This document shows, piece after piece, positions 10,656-21,868 of a stretch of 64,000 nucleotides of DNA. The notes beneath the pieces were generated by a model. It searched no databases and was not told where the DNA came from. It saw nothing but the letters and a program-made list of their open reading frames with translations. The stretch is from Astrothelium macrocarpum (taxonomy: Eukaryota; Ascomycota; Dothideomycetes; Trypetheliales; Trypetheliaceae). Numbering within the stretch: position 1 is the first letter of the stretch; each line of letters starts with the position of its first letter. Location: the NCBI GenBank assembly GCA_021030915.1, contig JAGEMR010000040.1, forward strand, positions 165,908 through 229,907. The letters are read 5' to 3'. A program made the position numbers and the translations under genes.

Positions 10656-11887
10656 TTTCTGGATTTGCGTTGATCGGAATCAGAACTGTGAGAGGGCGAA
10701 TGAAGGTCAGATTTCTTCAACGAAGATATTGTGGTCACGGGGAAAGAGAGAAGGACAAGAGCGTGAAGCAGAAATCAACAGAAGATTGTCGGAATGAGCT
10801 TCCAATGAAAGTGCTGGGCGAAGATGTGGTAGCTGGAGGCTTGCATGGAAGATTGGGACGAATGTTCCGAAGGTTATCGGAGTGTTGAAGCTGACCCGAA
10901 GAAGACCCTGACCATTGACGTACCTGTGTGGAGGAGAAAGATTGTTGAGCTGAGGCGGAGCGGATACCAGAGCTGACCTCAGATACAAATACGAGCGGCG
11001 CGCAAATCAAGAGTGGAAGCAAGCAATATTTGACAAGATAGGAATTGTTGATGTTGGAGTTGAAGTGGTGCCGGTAAGAATTAGATGAGAGCTGCGCTCA
11101 CCAACGCTGCTACGAAAAAAGCTCTTGCGGGAACACTATCCCTGATACGGCAAAGGGTGGAGATCAGCCAAGGAGCACCACCGCTTCCACCGTGGAACCG
11201 CTTCGAACAGCTTCGAACTCTACGTCGACTATCCGAACGGGCCGGATGGTGATGGTCTGAAAAGGCGATCGGATTGATGAAAGAAATTGACGATGGTATG
11301 TACTGGGCCGAGAAAGCGATCGGATTGCTGAAAGGAGCGCAAATGTCATCGGTGTCCGTCCCTGAACCGGGTCCGAAAAGAAACGGAGAGTCGATCAGGA
11401 CTGGGGAGCCGACAGGGCAGGGAAGGCGCAACCGGGGGCGGATGGTTGAACTCGACCCCAACTGGCTCGGTTCCGGAGCACCAGCGCCTTAGCGCCACTC
11501 AGTCCTCAGCAGAACTCCGACGGCCATCAAGCTTCCAGCTGCTCACCTTACTTTCGTCACCACCATCACAATTCCTCTGACCACTCCAATCTTCCTCCAT
11601 CATCTCCACACGACCTGCAACATCAAGACGTCCTGATAGAATTCTTTTTCTGCATCTTGTTCGGCCTGAGAACAGCCATCTGTGGTAAGTACCTATCCCT
11701 GACTGACAAGCAAAAGAAAAAAATCATCCGACGAACTTCTCCAACATCAGCAGTTGTTCGCCTTATCTCACCCTCTTTTTCCACAAGCCTGACCTGTGGT
11801 CAAACCCTCGAATTCTTCGTTGATCCAAATGCAGACCTAGACTTGCTCTTCCAAGCTTCGGTATAATCGCTCTGTTACTCCTTCGCC
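10656..11887. promoter_or_regulatory. Shared divergent promoter of ACL2 and ACL1
   Basis: 1,232 bp between two divergent start codons. It has pyrimidine-rich stretches on the ACL1 side (about 11540-11680), typical of ascomycete core promoters. A probable 5'-UTR intron of ACL1 starts with GTAAGT at 11685, contains CTGAC near 11700, and could end at CAGCAG near 11753. Open frames inside (for example 11081-11461 minus) have no recognisable product. No classical TATA box stands out. Confidence 0.6.
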
Positions 11888-14119
11888 ATGCCTTCCGCCG
11901 TCCCAGTCACCAACGGCAATTCCGCCCCTGCAAATGGAGCCAACGGGGCTCCTGGACTATCGGCCAATGACAACATCACACGGTTTGCTGCTCCCAGTCG
12001 GCCTTTGAGTCCCCACGCAGCGCACACACTGTTCCACACCAAGTCGAGATGCTTTGTCTTGTAAGTTGTCGCCGAAGCCAGCAGATATCCGGAGTCCGAT
12101 TAACAAAGACGATAGCGGTCTTCAACCTCGTGCTGTTCAAACCATGCTTGATTTTGACTTTATCTGCAAGCGATCGACTCCTTCCGTTGCCGGTATCATC
12201 TATACGTTTGGTGGTCAATTCGTCAGTAAGATGTAAGCATGCAAAGACCATCGGCAAGTATTGATGAATTGGACAGCTGACCCATCGCAACCAGGTACTG
12301 GGGGACGAGTGAGACCCTGCTTCCAGTGTATCAATCCGTAGAGAAGGCGATTGCCAAGCACAGTGATGTCGATACCGTTGTCAATTTCGCCTCGTCTCGA
12401 AGTGTGTATCAATCCACTATGGAGCTAATGAACTATCCTCAAATTCGATCAATCTCAATTGTTGCGGAAGGCGTGCCAGAGAGGGTAAGCGTATCGATAC
12501 ACACTAAGTAGTGGAGATATCTGACATTTCCAGCGCGCTCGTGAAATTTTGTTCGTAGCCAAGAAGAAGGGCGTTACCATTATTGGGCCCGCAACTGTAG
12601 GTGGCATTAAGCCCGGTGCCTACAAGATTGGAAACACTGGAGGAATGATGGACAACATTGTCGCTTCCAAGCTTTACAGACCTGGTTCTGTTGCTTATGT
12701 CTCCAAGTCGGGTGGTATGTCTAATGAGCTGAATAACATCATTGCCAACAACACCGATGGTGTTGCTGAGGGTATTGCCATCGGAGGTGATCGTTACCCA
12801 GGAACCACCTTTATCGATCATATGCTTCGATACCAAGATGATCCTGACGTCAAGATCCTCGTCTTGCTTGGAGAAGTCGGCGGCGTGGAAGAATACCGAG
12901 TCATTGAAGCTGTAAAAAATGGTCGCATCACCAAGCCCATTGTAGCCTGGGCCATCGGTACTGTCGCTAGCATGCTAAAGACCGAAGTGCAATTTGGTCA
13001 TGCAGGCTCCTTTGCCAACTCACAGCTTGAGACTGCTGCAATGAAAAACAAGTCGATGAAAGACGCCGGTTTCTTTGTGCCTGACGCTTTTGAGGAGTTT
13101 CCTCAGCTTCTGGCTCAAGTCTACCAAAAGCTTGTCAAAGATGGCACTGTTAAACCCAAGCCAGAGCCTCAGGTGCCCAAGATTCCTATCGATTACTCCT
13201 GGGCACAAGAGCTCGGCCTGGTCCGTAAGCCAGCGGCATTCATCTCAACCATCTCCGACGATCGTGGCCAGGAACTGCTCTACGCCGGAATGCCCATTTC
13301 AGATGTTTTCAAAGATAACATTGGTATCGGCGGTGTCATGTCACTTTTGTGGTTCCGCCGTCGTCTCCCCGACTATGCCAGTCGGTTCTTAGAAATGGTG
13401 CTCATGTTGACCGCTGATCATGGTCCTGCTGTCTCTGGTGCTATGAACACCATCATTACCACAAGAGCTGGCAAAGATTTGATCAGCGCACTTGTCAGCG
13501 GTCTTTTGACCATTGGTTCTCGTTTCGGTGGTGCCCTCGATGGCGCAGCGGAAGAATTCACTCGCGCCTACGACAAGGGTCTCAGCCCTCGCGACTTTGT
13601 TGACACTATGAGGAAGGAGAATAAGCTCAGTAAGTCATTGCTTCAGGAATTAAGCGAAAGCACCACTGATTGCATTTAGTCCCGGGTATTGGCCATAGGA
13701 TCAAATCCAGAAACAACCCCGATCTCCGTGTCGAGCTCGTTAAAGAATTCGTTACAAAGAACTTCGCCAATAGCCCCTTGCTCAACTACGCGCTCGCTGT
13801 TGAGACTGTGACGACTTCCAAGAAAGACAACCTGATTCTGAACGTCGATGGTTGCATTGCTGTCTGCTTCGTCGACCTGGTGCGCAACTGCGGCGCCTTC
13901 AGTGCCGAAGAAGCCGAAGACTATCTCAAGATGGGCGTGCTGAACGGTCTCTTCGTGCTTGGTCGCAGCATTGGTCTTATTGCTCATTTCCTCGACCAGA
14001 AGCGTCTGCGCACCGGTCTCTACCGGCATCCGTGGGACGACATTACTTACCTTCTCCCCAACCTCGCGAGCGGTGGCGGCGCGCCGGGTTCGGAGGGAAG
14101 AGTGGAGGTTACCATGTAA
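11888..14119 (+). CDS. ACL1: ATP-citrate lyase subunit 1 (large, catalytic)
   Basis: The catalytic subunit, homologous to the C-terminal part of animal ACLY: succinyl-CoA synthetase alpha-like domains followed by a citrate-synthase-like domain. Five exons: 11888-12060, 12116-12232, 12295-12484, 12534-13629 and 13680-14119; introns are 55, 62, 49 and 50 bp. The total is 671 aa, matching the family. The start ATG precedes a Pro/Asn/Ala-rich leader ([10 protein letters not shown]) usual for this subunit. Recognisable segments are [20 protein letters not shown], the phosphohistidine loop FGHAGSFA (exon 4), and the citrate-synthase-like PGIGHRIKS (start of exon 5). The protein works as a hetero-oligomer with ACL2. 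The reading frame is clean through every junction. Confidence 0.98.
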
Positions 14120-14748
14120 AAGATATTACCAATTTTGTCATCTTTTGAAATTGCTTGGGGTACTGGTTTTTCTTTTAAGAAGGGTGTAAACTCTTTGAAG
14201 GACAGGTGAGAATTGCTTGGTTGCCTGGTTTTATCAAACATAGAACGGGCTGCTTCTAGACCTGGTGGTTTAGCAGTCAAATGGAAAGGCACTTGTCGTC
14301 AGTCCAGAATAATGCAATTTGGTTTGATCTATATCAATCACATTATCGACGTTATTTCGAGTAGATTTTCTTTTGTGTGAGAGGACATGGACTAGGTGGG
14401 ATGGAGGGGCGCCGCGGCAAGCTATTCTGCCAATGTCATCATGGTGGCGGGTCGCTCGTGGGCGCGACCTCACCCCGCTCCCTTCCGCAACTGGCATGTA
14501 GCTCGCTAGTTACTTATCGTGTTGTGTAGCAATTGGTACTTGCAGCTCCCTTGTAGCCGCAGGCTATGAGCGGGATGCAGATAAGAAGACATCATCGAGA
14601 TTTGAATGGCTTTCCGTCCATGACCTTGCATTTTAGCAGCCTGGTGAAGCTTGCAAAAGTTCAAACGTTCATCCCATATTTCACGTCTATCGTAGCTGTT
14701 TCCCATCTCTTGTGAAATACTCTAGACACTTCTACAACAAGTCATACG
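14120..14748. other. Intergenic, no gene seen
   Basis: 3' flank of ACL1 and promoter of the next plus-strand gene. Small minus-strand frames (14047-14292, 14270-14497, 14506-14706) show no domain. Nothing else recognised. Confidence 0.5.
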
Positions 14749-16575
14749 ATGCTGCGGCTGAGCAATATTATATCAATATGTATTGCAGTCTCTTGTCCCA
14801 CTGTCTTTGCGCAAGCCCAGGTTGTTGACTACACAGAAACCATCCTGGCATCCGTGATATTCCTTCGTACTGGCGATCATACACCTCTTTACTTGGGAGA
14901 CGATCCGATAAAGCTAACAACGAGCGGAGCTCAGCAACTCTATGATGCTGGCAGCTTCTTCAGATCTCGATATATTACCAATACGGACAATGCGACAGTA
15001 TCGTCTACAACTGCAGCACCGATTGCCGGGCTTGCGACCGACATCGTAGATAATGAACAGCTTTTCTTCCTCGCTGACGAAGACAATGTCATGTTAGTTG
15101 CAGCGCAAGCTTTCGCGCAAGGACTTTATCCACCAGCACCACTTGAACCCAACGATGCCAGCGCGCTTTCAGACACCTCCGCTATATTAGCGAACAACTC
15201 CTTCATCTCGGGTCCCTTATCGAACTTTCAATATGTAGCGATTGGATCAACAGATGACAACGATCCTACCTCTATAATGATAGCTGGCAACGACAACTGT
15301 CCAGCGTGGGACTATGCAGCTAATTCATACGGAGACTCCTCTGCATTCACAAGCACAAATCAGTCCAGTCTTAGCTTGTACAACGTTGTAGGATCAGAAT
15401 TCCTCAACGGCGTGCTCGACGTCTCAGATTGGAGCTACACGAATGCCTACGCAATCTACGACTACATTTTGTACTTGGCAAATCATAATAGCTCCGCCGC
15501 GGCGACACTTAACTCTACGACTTACGATTCTCAACCGATTCTGGGCCAGCTTCGCAGTCTTGCTTCTGAGCTACTTTGGAATACAAACACTTATAACTCG
15601 GCCCAAGGCCAAGGCAAAAATGGCTCATACCCAAGCCCGATCCTATCGATAAGCGGTGCTACAGTAGCCATGACCGTCCTGGATGTTCTCCGCGAGACTG
15701 TGGCAACGCAGGGAGTCACTGATCAGCTGCTGAGCGTTTTCGTGGACGATTTCGAGCCTTTCCTGGGGTTTGCGTCCGTCTCACAGCTCTCAACACAGGA
15801 TCCTGCATTCCAAGGTCTGCCAGGCTATGGAGCAGCTATGGTCTGGGAACTGTACAGTGTGACCAATAGTTCTCAGGGGAATTCAACCTCTTTTCCAAGT
15901 ACGGATGACCTTTGGGTGCGGTTCTTGTTCCGCAACGGTTCGGATGACTTGAGCTCGGCTGGCGGTGACCTGATTTCATATCCTTTGTTCAATCGGGGCC
16001 CAGACGAAACCGAGATGTCGTGGAGTGATTTCGAATCATTGATGGCTGGTGTAGCTACCAATAGTGTGGATGACTGGTGCAACCGATGTGAAGCGCAGAC
16101 TTTGTTCTGCATTGGCATTAATTCGCTGGCATCAGACGGCACGACCAACTCGTCTAAAATGTCTAATGCTGTGGCAGGTGTCATCGGTGCTTTCGTAACG
16201 ATTGCTTTGTTTGCGAAACTACTACTTCTTCTCATGATCTTTGGTGGTCTTCGATTCCATACCAGTCGTACACCGCTTGTAGTACCGATTGGAAGATGGA
16301 AGCGAGGTGCAAAAGCAAGTTCAGCGAACAACGCAAATTCAAATGTTTCCGGATCAGGTGGTGCTCCTCCGGATAACGACAAACATGAATCTTTCCAGTC
16401 CGCTACCACGGCAGTCAATGATGCGCCTGGAGTTCTTGGGCGCGAGGGCATTCACGGCCATGGAAAGGGCGAAAGCTGGGAAATGACAAGTGTTAGACGA
16501 GTAAGCTTTGATGATGACGACAGAGACAAGGTAGACGAATTGGGCAAACCAGTCGAAGCAAGGGAAACTGTGTAA
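14749..16575 (+). CDS. Histidine-acid-phosphatase-fold membrane protein, probable pseudoenzyme
   Basis: Single exon of 608 aa. The N-terminus is a signal peptide (about residues 1-22, ending AQA). The ectodomain follows the histidine phosphatase clade 2 layout, with a first strand VIFLRTGDHTPL, many Asn-X-Ser/Thr sites, a YPLFNRGPDETEMSW segment and a WCNRC pair near the end of the domain. A single transmembrane helix (about residues 478-500, AVAGVIGAFVTIALFAKLLL) and a cytosolic tail of about 100 residues follow. In active family members the first motif is RHGxRxP and its His is phosphorylated. Here it reads RTGDHTP, so the nucleophile His is Thr and the second Arg is His. Phosphatase activity is therefore doubtful; a binding or sensing role at the cell surface is an inference. 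ATG 14749 is the only sensible start. Confidence 0.8.
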   Translation: MLRLSNIISICIAVSCPTVFAQAQVVDYTETILASVIFLRTGDHTPLYLGDDPIKLTTSGAQQLYDAGSFFRSRYITNTDNATVSSTTAAPIAGLATDIVDNEQLFFLADEDNVMLVAAQAFAQGLYPPAPLEPNDASALSDTSAILANNSFISGPLSNFQYVAIGSTDDNDPTSIMIAGNDNCPAWDYAANSYGDSSAFTSTNQSSLSLYNVVGSEFLNGVLDVSDWSYTNAYAIYDYILYLANHNSSAAATLNSTTYDSQPILGQLRSLASELLWNTNTYNSAQGQGKNGSYPSPILSISGATVAMTVLDVLRETVATQGVTDQLLSVFVDDFEPFLGFASVSQLSTQDPAFQGLPGYGAAMVWELYSVTNSSQGNSTSFPSTDDLWVRFLFRNGSDDLSSAGGDLISYPLFNRGPDETEMSWSDFESLMAGVATNSVDDWCNRCEAQTLFCIGINSLASDGTTNSSKMSNAVAGVIGAFVTIALFAKLLLLLMIFGGLRFHTSRTPLVVPIGRWKRGAKASSANNANSNVSGSGGAPPDNDKHESFQSATTAVNDAPGVLGREGIHGHGKGESWEMTSVRRVSFDDDDRDKVDELGKPVEARETV

Positions 16576-19126
16576 TTATTTCTCCGATTCGCTTTATGTT
16601 TGCTAATTCATGGCGTTAATGACAAACTTTTGATATTATTTTCACTCAACTGAAATTCAGGGACCTCAATACTGGTATTTGCGTGGTGAAATAAAGAATT
16701 TCCTGTGATGCTTGTGATACGAATGAGCTTGATCGAGACTTATCTCAAAAGTGAAAATTATCGCAAGGTTTTGGTTCATCCAGTGTCAATCTGTGAAAAA
16801 GTTTGAGGGGAAATGAGGATAGGCAAGGCTCCAAACTAAGTCAAGATAATTAAAGTTGTCAAAATACGAGGCGGTTCGTATGTGGAGATTGAGTAGGGAA
16901 CAGTCTAAGCAACGCGTCGAAAATATCTCAAACCGTACGATCCATTATCAAAAATGGAGGCAGTTCACCGGTGGCTGAGCAACATTCAGTATCATAGGTT
17001 TGAGGACATACCACGGATCGATGACTTGGCAGTGCCACTTTTATACTTTCATTGCATCGCTGAAGGTCCAAGCTCCAAGTTCTAAAGAGAGTGTATAAGG
17101 TAGTAATGAGATATTTTACTAGGTCTATACCAGATGCTTATGGCAGAAGACGTCGGTCACCGAAGAAATCCTACCAATCCTTTCCTGTGACCGGTTTTGA
17201 GAGCATTTTCCTTTCGCGTATGCATGCAGCTACATGTGCTCACCAAGGGGCAGCTGAGAAAAGTTAGATCGAAGACGGCCCGCTGTTTCCTTTCTACCCA
17301 ATTGGTCTAGATCGGTGGTCCTGAGGGAATTTTCTGGGGCGCGATTATCCCGATACCCTAGTGAATTGGAAGGAGCAGAGCATTGAAGTTTGGATCTAAG
17401 ACGGGACTTTACCGCGTGGAAGGCTAGATGCTCAGACGGAAAAGGCTAAGGCTCGATCAGAGGAAAGACATGAAATTCATCTAGGCCGGAATCGGCCAAG
17501 AAAGCCGGTGTTTGATGGTGATCATAATCAGGAGACGGAGCCTTCGTATAAGCCGTCATTCTCACTATAGAATTTAGTTGATAATCGTTCGCTCGTGGAG
17601 GAATTTAGTGTTTCGATCAAAAGACACTAAGCCGACATCATCGCCACGGAGTGGTCCAGAACGCAATGTTTTCCTTTGTAAACATTATTTGTGCGGTAAC
17701 AGAGCAAATGCTCAGAAAAATAAAGGTGCGTTCAGGAACATCGGTCCCCTATACAGCAAATGCAGGCAAACGATCACATGGTGAAATGAAATCCGCGATG
17801 ATCCATCGTTTACTTTTAGTAACGGTATTGGAATAAGAAATTCACGTGGCCGCTGAAAGAGGTGAACTATCGACAGGGGTTAGAAAGGCCCCCCAGGTGT
17901 AAGATTCTTTTCTTGACGCCACGATGACCAAATGACAGCTCATATTCTACGGTGAACGGGCCGAGCTGCGGCAGAGCACATGGAAAGTCATCCATTCTGC
18001 TGGATCAGGCGTCGTTGAACCGCATTCTTTCAAGCTCAGCCGTTTTGGGCATGCGGCACATTCGCTGGAGCTTTCAACCCGCCGATCTGACGTGCCATGC
18101 TCGAAAGACTGTAGCCCTAGCCAAGCACTGACTGCCATATGGCGCAATTGAGCAACTTGGTCTTTCGGACTTTTTCCTGATCCTCGTTGCAAGTAGCGAG
18201 ACGGTGTAGGCAACTGGACAAAACACCCACCGACTGTTCGGAGTTCAGTGAGGGGAGCCTTCAGTGCTATGCTTAGTATACGCTACGACAGCCAATAAAC
18301 CCAAGCCCAGCCTCTCCATCATCATAGACCTCGCTTTTGCTGGCCTGTCTCGCCCTTCGCAATTTCCAAATGCGGCGCATAGATCTGAGATGGCAAGTTT
18401 TGTGAAGTTCGGCTTAACGATCGCTCTCGGCTTAATTCCCCGCAATCGTGTCACGATGTTGAAGGAGCATCAATTTACCAGGTAGCGACAAAGCTGTGAA
18501 AATGTGGCTGCGACGTGGCTGTAAGTAAGCAACACAACTTGGCAGTGCGCAGTCATTGGCGAATAAAGCTAATTCTGAGCACGAGCAGCATGATGCTCGC
18601 ATCAGTCAGCTGCCAAGAGCCGCTTCAACATGAGAGCAAAACGAAGCGCCAAAAGCCGCAAAAACAACACGTCGAAACTACGGTATGAAGCGCGATGGCC
18701 ACAACCCTCTCCTCCCCCGCCTAATCTCAACTATTTTCAGCAACGAACCCGTCGACGCTACGGCGAGCGATTGGGTCATTTCTGACTCGTGTTCTCAAGA
18801 CATCCTTTGCGTCGCGCGGATCCTTTAATATTGCTTACCGTCAAACGGTGTTTGGGTTAGCAACCTGTTTCTGCCTTCAGACACCCACTACCTATGCTAC
18901 CTGAATTCATCCCGTACTCGTCCCGTATGGGGATCCCATCGGTAATCGTATCCACCTTGTAGATTCTAAGCCCCCATCAGCTGCCGAGCACGATGCCTAT
19001 TAGGGCGAATGTTTTGGTATTTGACCGGCTCCTCGAGAAGTATACATATGAAGGCCATGGTCACTGATTTTTGGTACATTTCTTCTTTTCATTCGACATC
19101 TCTTCCTCTCTTTTCTTATTGCCGTC
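16576..19126. other. Gene-poor region of 2.5 kb
   Basis: No recognisable protein on either strand apart from the weak small-gene candidate at 18630-18828. Frames at 17578-17836, 17947-18213 and 18245-18485 are short, overlap each other on both strands and start with non-ATG codons or lack domains. No tRNA-like B box or terminal repeats were noticed. Confidence 0.45.
18630..18828 (+). CDS. Possible small spliced gene (46 aa)
   Basis: ATG at 18630 opens a strongly basic N-terminus (MRAKRSAKSRKNNTSKLR) interrupted by a good 58-bp intron (GTATGA at 18683, CTATTTTCAG ending 18740). The spliced frame continues through an acidic segment (NEPVDATASDWVISDS) and stops at 18826. It would be a 46-aa nuclear-type basic peptide. 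Splice sites and the change of charge are suggestive, but no family is recognised and the chance of coincidence is real. It might equally be the first exons of a longer gene. Confidence 0.25.
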
Positions 19127-20418
19127 ATGTTCTCTCTTTTTTCTGGCCTGCCTCTGGCGGCCTCTGCTCTCTTTGCTTTGACGGCTATAGCACAAACAAT
19201 TGACAATACCAATTCAACATGTCTGTCGTTTGGTATTGATTTCGTTGATGGTGGTTCATATTTCATCAACACCAACTCAAATGATAATTTCACCTGTGTC
19301 TCCGAATTTGAGGGTTGCAACTCTGACGTCTCTGACGTGATTCTCCAAGACCCTAATGGCATTGATTACTCTTGCGGGACAGTGCCTACAACGCCCGATG
19401 ACACACCAGAATTGGCAACTTGCCAGATTCTGAAGTCACAGATGTTCTCTGGTGAATGGATTATCTTCTTACTGGGTAAGTCGTCCTTGAGGTGCACTGG
19501 ACCTGCATTTGTTGAAATTTGAGTAAGGAAACAATTTGGATGGTAACCCATTCGCATACAACCGGAACATAAACTTGACCTGCGGTCCTCAGCAGACAGT
19601 CACAACAACAAGCACGGTGGTTTTCACTTCTACTGTCACGCCAAATGTTACTTCTACTTCTGTGAGTAATACTCTTTTCATCGACATGGACCGTATGCTA
19701 ACAAAGGTAGACTACCGTGACAACTGTCACATCAAGCTTTGCTGCATCGACTACCATTACCGAACCAGCTGCCACCGCCAGTAATGTGGTCACCGTATTT
19801 CCTAAGCCGACGACTGTCGAGAAGACTTCTACACTTACCCGGACACATGTTGTACTTACTAAGCACCTTGGTGTCACAACTGTTACGGAAACAGCGACCT
19901 GCACCGTGCCACCTCGGCCTGCCAGTGGTGACCCAACGTGTACTCGTAGCCAAACTCTTGTGCCTTGGCCTACCGGTATTCACATTGACCTCAAGCGCGA
20001 GGTGGAAACCCATGGAAACAAGAAGAGACTGCCTTCTATTCCTCGCGAAAACCCTATCTGGGAACGAGACCTGGTTGGTCGCAGCGCGGACTCTTCTGTC
20101 GTCACTGTTGCAGCTCCTACTCCAGTTAACAGCACGACCACGGTCACCGGACCAGCGACCACTTTCGTGGTCCCTACGACCGTCACCTCCACGGTGTCAG
20201 TTACGGCCCCTCCTCCGACGGTGAAGACCGGTGTCTACACCTCTACCACTACCGAGCCAACACAGACTCGCACTAAGGTTTCATACACTGCCATCACAAC
20301 CACCTCTACCAAAACCATTGACCTCATCTGGACTTACACCACCAGCGTCACACCTACTGCTTCTGTCACCGCATGCAAGCACAAAGGTGGTCATTTCATC
20401 TATCCTCACCGATGGTAG
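19127..20418 (+). CDS. Secreted Thr/Ser-rich cell-surface protein
   Basis: Three exons: 19127-19475, 19528-19661 and 19711-20418; introns are 52 and 49 bp, both GT...AG, giving 396 aa. The signal peptide spans about residues 1-23 (FSLFSGLPLAASALFALTAIA). The N-terminal domain (about 24-160) has six or more cysteines and Asn-X-Thr sites. The rest is dominated by TTVT/STVT-type repeats expected to be heavily O-mannosylated, as in fungal cell-wall proteins. A dibasic-type site (NKKR) lies in the middle of the Thr-rich part, a possible Kex2 cleavage point. No GPI signal is evident; the protein ends with CKHKGGHFIYPHRW. It resembles hypothetical extracellular proteins of ascomycetes. The role is unknown; wall structure or adhesion is an inference. 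Confidence 0.75.
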
Positions 20419-21163
20419 ATTCTCTTCTTTGTCTCAATCACGTCAATTCCATTTTAATGTTAATTTCTTACTTGCTTGTCTCGTATTTGTATCTGAAATT
20501 ATACCACAAGAGAGCCTCAGGGCTGGAAGGGGGGTGTGGCGTACGGGACATCGTGTTTTCCGATGGATACAGGGTCTGAGGCAAAGTCGTCTTGCTATGC
20601 AAATGCTTTAGCACTCTTGTGATTTGAGATTTGACCTTGCTCAGTTTCGAAATCTCTCAGATATCTGAATCTCTGAGCAATACTATTCTATAATGTTTGA
20701 ATAGTACCCGTAATGCGAGTTACAATGTAAAAAATAACCTTCTGTTCAACATATGCCACCAACATGCATAATTGAAATCCAAGTTTTGTCGCTTACCCCT
20801 AAATGAGAACCTTGGAATGGCACGCAAGCTTTTCAGCATAAATGAAAATTAGAGAATAGACTAGAACACCCCAAACCTCGCTTTAAAGTAATACGATTGC
20901 TGAGACCCTATAAATGGCAGTGGCCAAATCTGAGGAACTCTACTGAACTTGGTTCAACACCTTGGAATTTGCTTTCAGAAATGTTGTACACTGCTAAAAA
21001 CTATTGACTGAAGAGTAGAGATTTCTACCGGATCGACTGATTACAAGAAACGAATCCAACGCTCAAGAATGCTACAAATGCTGGTGGGCAATGCGACCTT
21101 CTTAATTGCTCGCCCGAAAATTATTATACATATTTCAGATGTTTTTTCCCACATGTCATCCAT
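20419..21163. other. Intergenic, no gene seen
   Basis: 3' flank of the Thr-rich protein gene and 3' flank of the Hsp10 gene (convergent). AT-rich without a repeat or reading frame that I can support. Confidence 0.5.
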
Positions 21164-21650
21164 CTATTCCCTGATTTTTGCAAGTAGCCTATGATCGTCG
21201 TTAGCAAAGTCTCGGATCAGTCTGAGCAACAATATCTCTTACTCGTGATCTCTAAATAGGGAGTATTCTTCATCACCAACTTTAATCGGACTGCCACCAT
21301 ACTAATTACTCGTCAGTTCATTCAACAAAGCTTTTCACATTCACCGATAAGCGGGTATAAGTACCTGGGGTATCAAGACTTTGTCACCAGGCTCCACGCT
21401 GGGTTGTATCCGCTTTCCATCCTTGTCCAAGCCTCCGGGACCAACGGCAAGTACCTTGGCCTCGTTCAGCTCCTTCACGGAGCTTTCAGGAAGGAAGATT
21501 CCGCCTGCGGTTTTGGCTTCGGCTTTAACGCGTTGGACGAGCACGCGGTCCAAAAGAGGAGCGATGGCTTTGATGGATTTGAGAGCGGTCGTCTAGATAA
21601 ATGAGAGTCAGAAGGAAGAAACTGATTGACTATGCAGCAAAGCTTACCAT
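21164..21650 (-). CDS. HSP10: Mitochondrial chaperonin Hsp10 (GroES homologue)
   Basis: Co-chaperonin lid of Hsp60 in the mitochondrial matrix. Four exons: 21650-21648 (the ATG codon alone), 21592-21365, 21301-21243 and 21188-21164, with all junctions canonical. The product is 104 aa, the standard length. Visible family features are LLDRVLVQRVKAEAKTAGGI, the mobile loop region GIFLPESSVKELNEAKVLAV, GDKVLIPQ joining YGGSPIKVGDEEYSLFRDHE, and the C-terminus LLAKIRE. An intron that follows the start codon at once explains why the simple open frame begins inside the protein. The 5' end faces the WD40 gene with about 218 bp between the start codons, so the promoter must be short or shared. Confidence 0.96.
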
Positions 21651-21868
21651 TTTGCACAGACTGCAACGAGAGGATTTGTAGGGCTCGGGAGGACGATATT
21701 GGTGGTGAGATTGCTTGGAGTAAGGAGTTTAAGAAAAGATGGCTACGGGGAAAATTCGAGAAGTCGTAAGCACGGGCCACTCTGGGAGCTCCCCTGTTCT
21801 CTTCCAAAACATATGCCCCGCGACACACGAATGATAAACATCTCCTTGAACAATTCCACATCGAACCC

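Noticed and set aside
15873..16451. Minus-strand frame of 192 codons
   Set aside because: Fully antisense to the phosphatase-like gene; low-complexity shadow without homology.
17947..18213. Minus-strand Cys-containing frame
   Set aside because: No ATG start, no splice support, no homology; overlaps frames of equal quality on the other strand.
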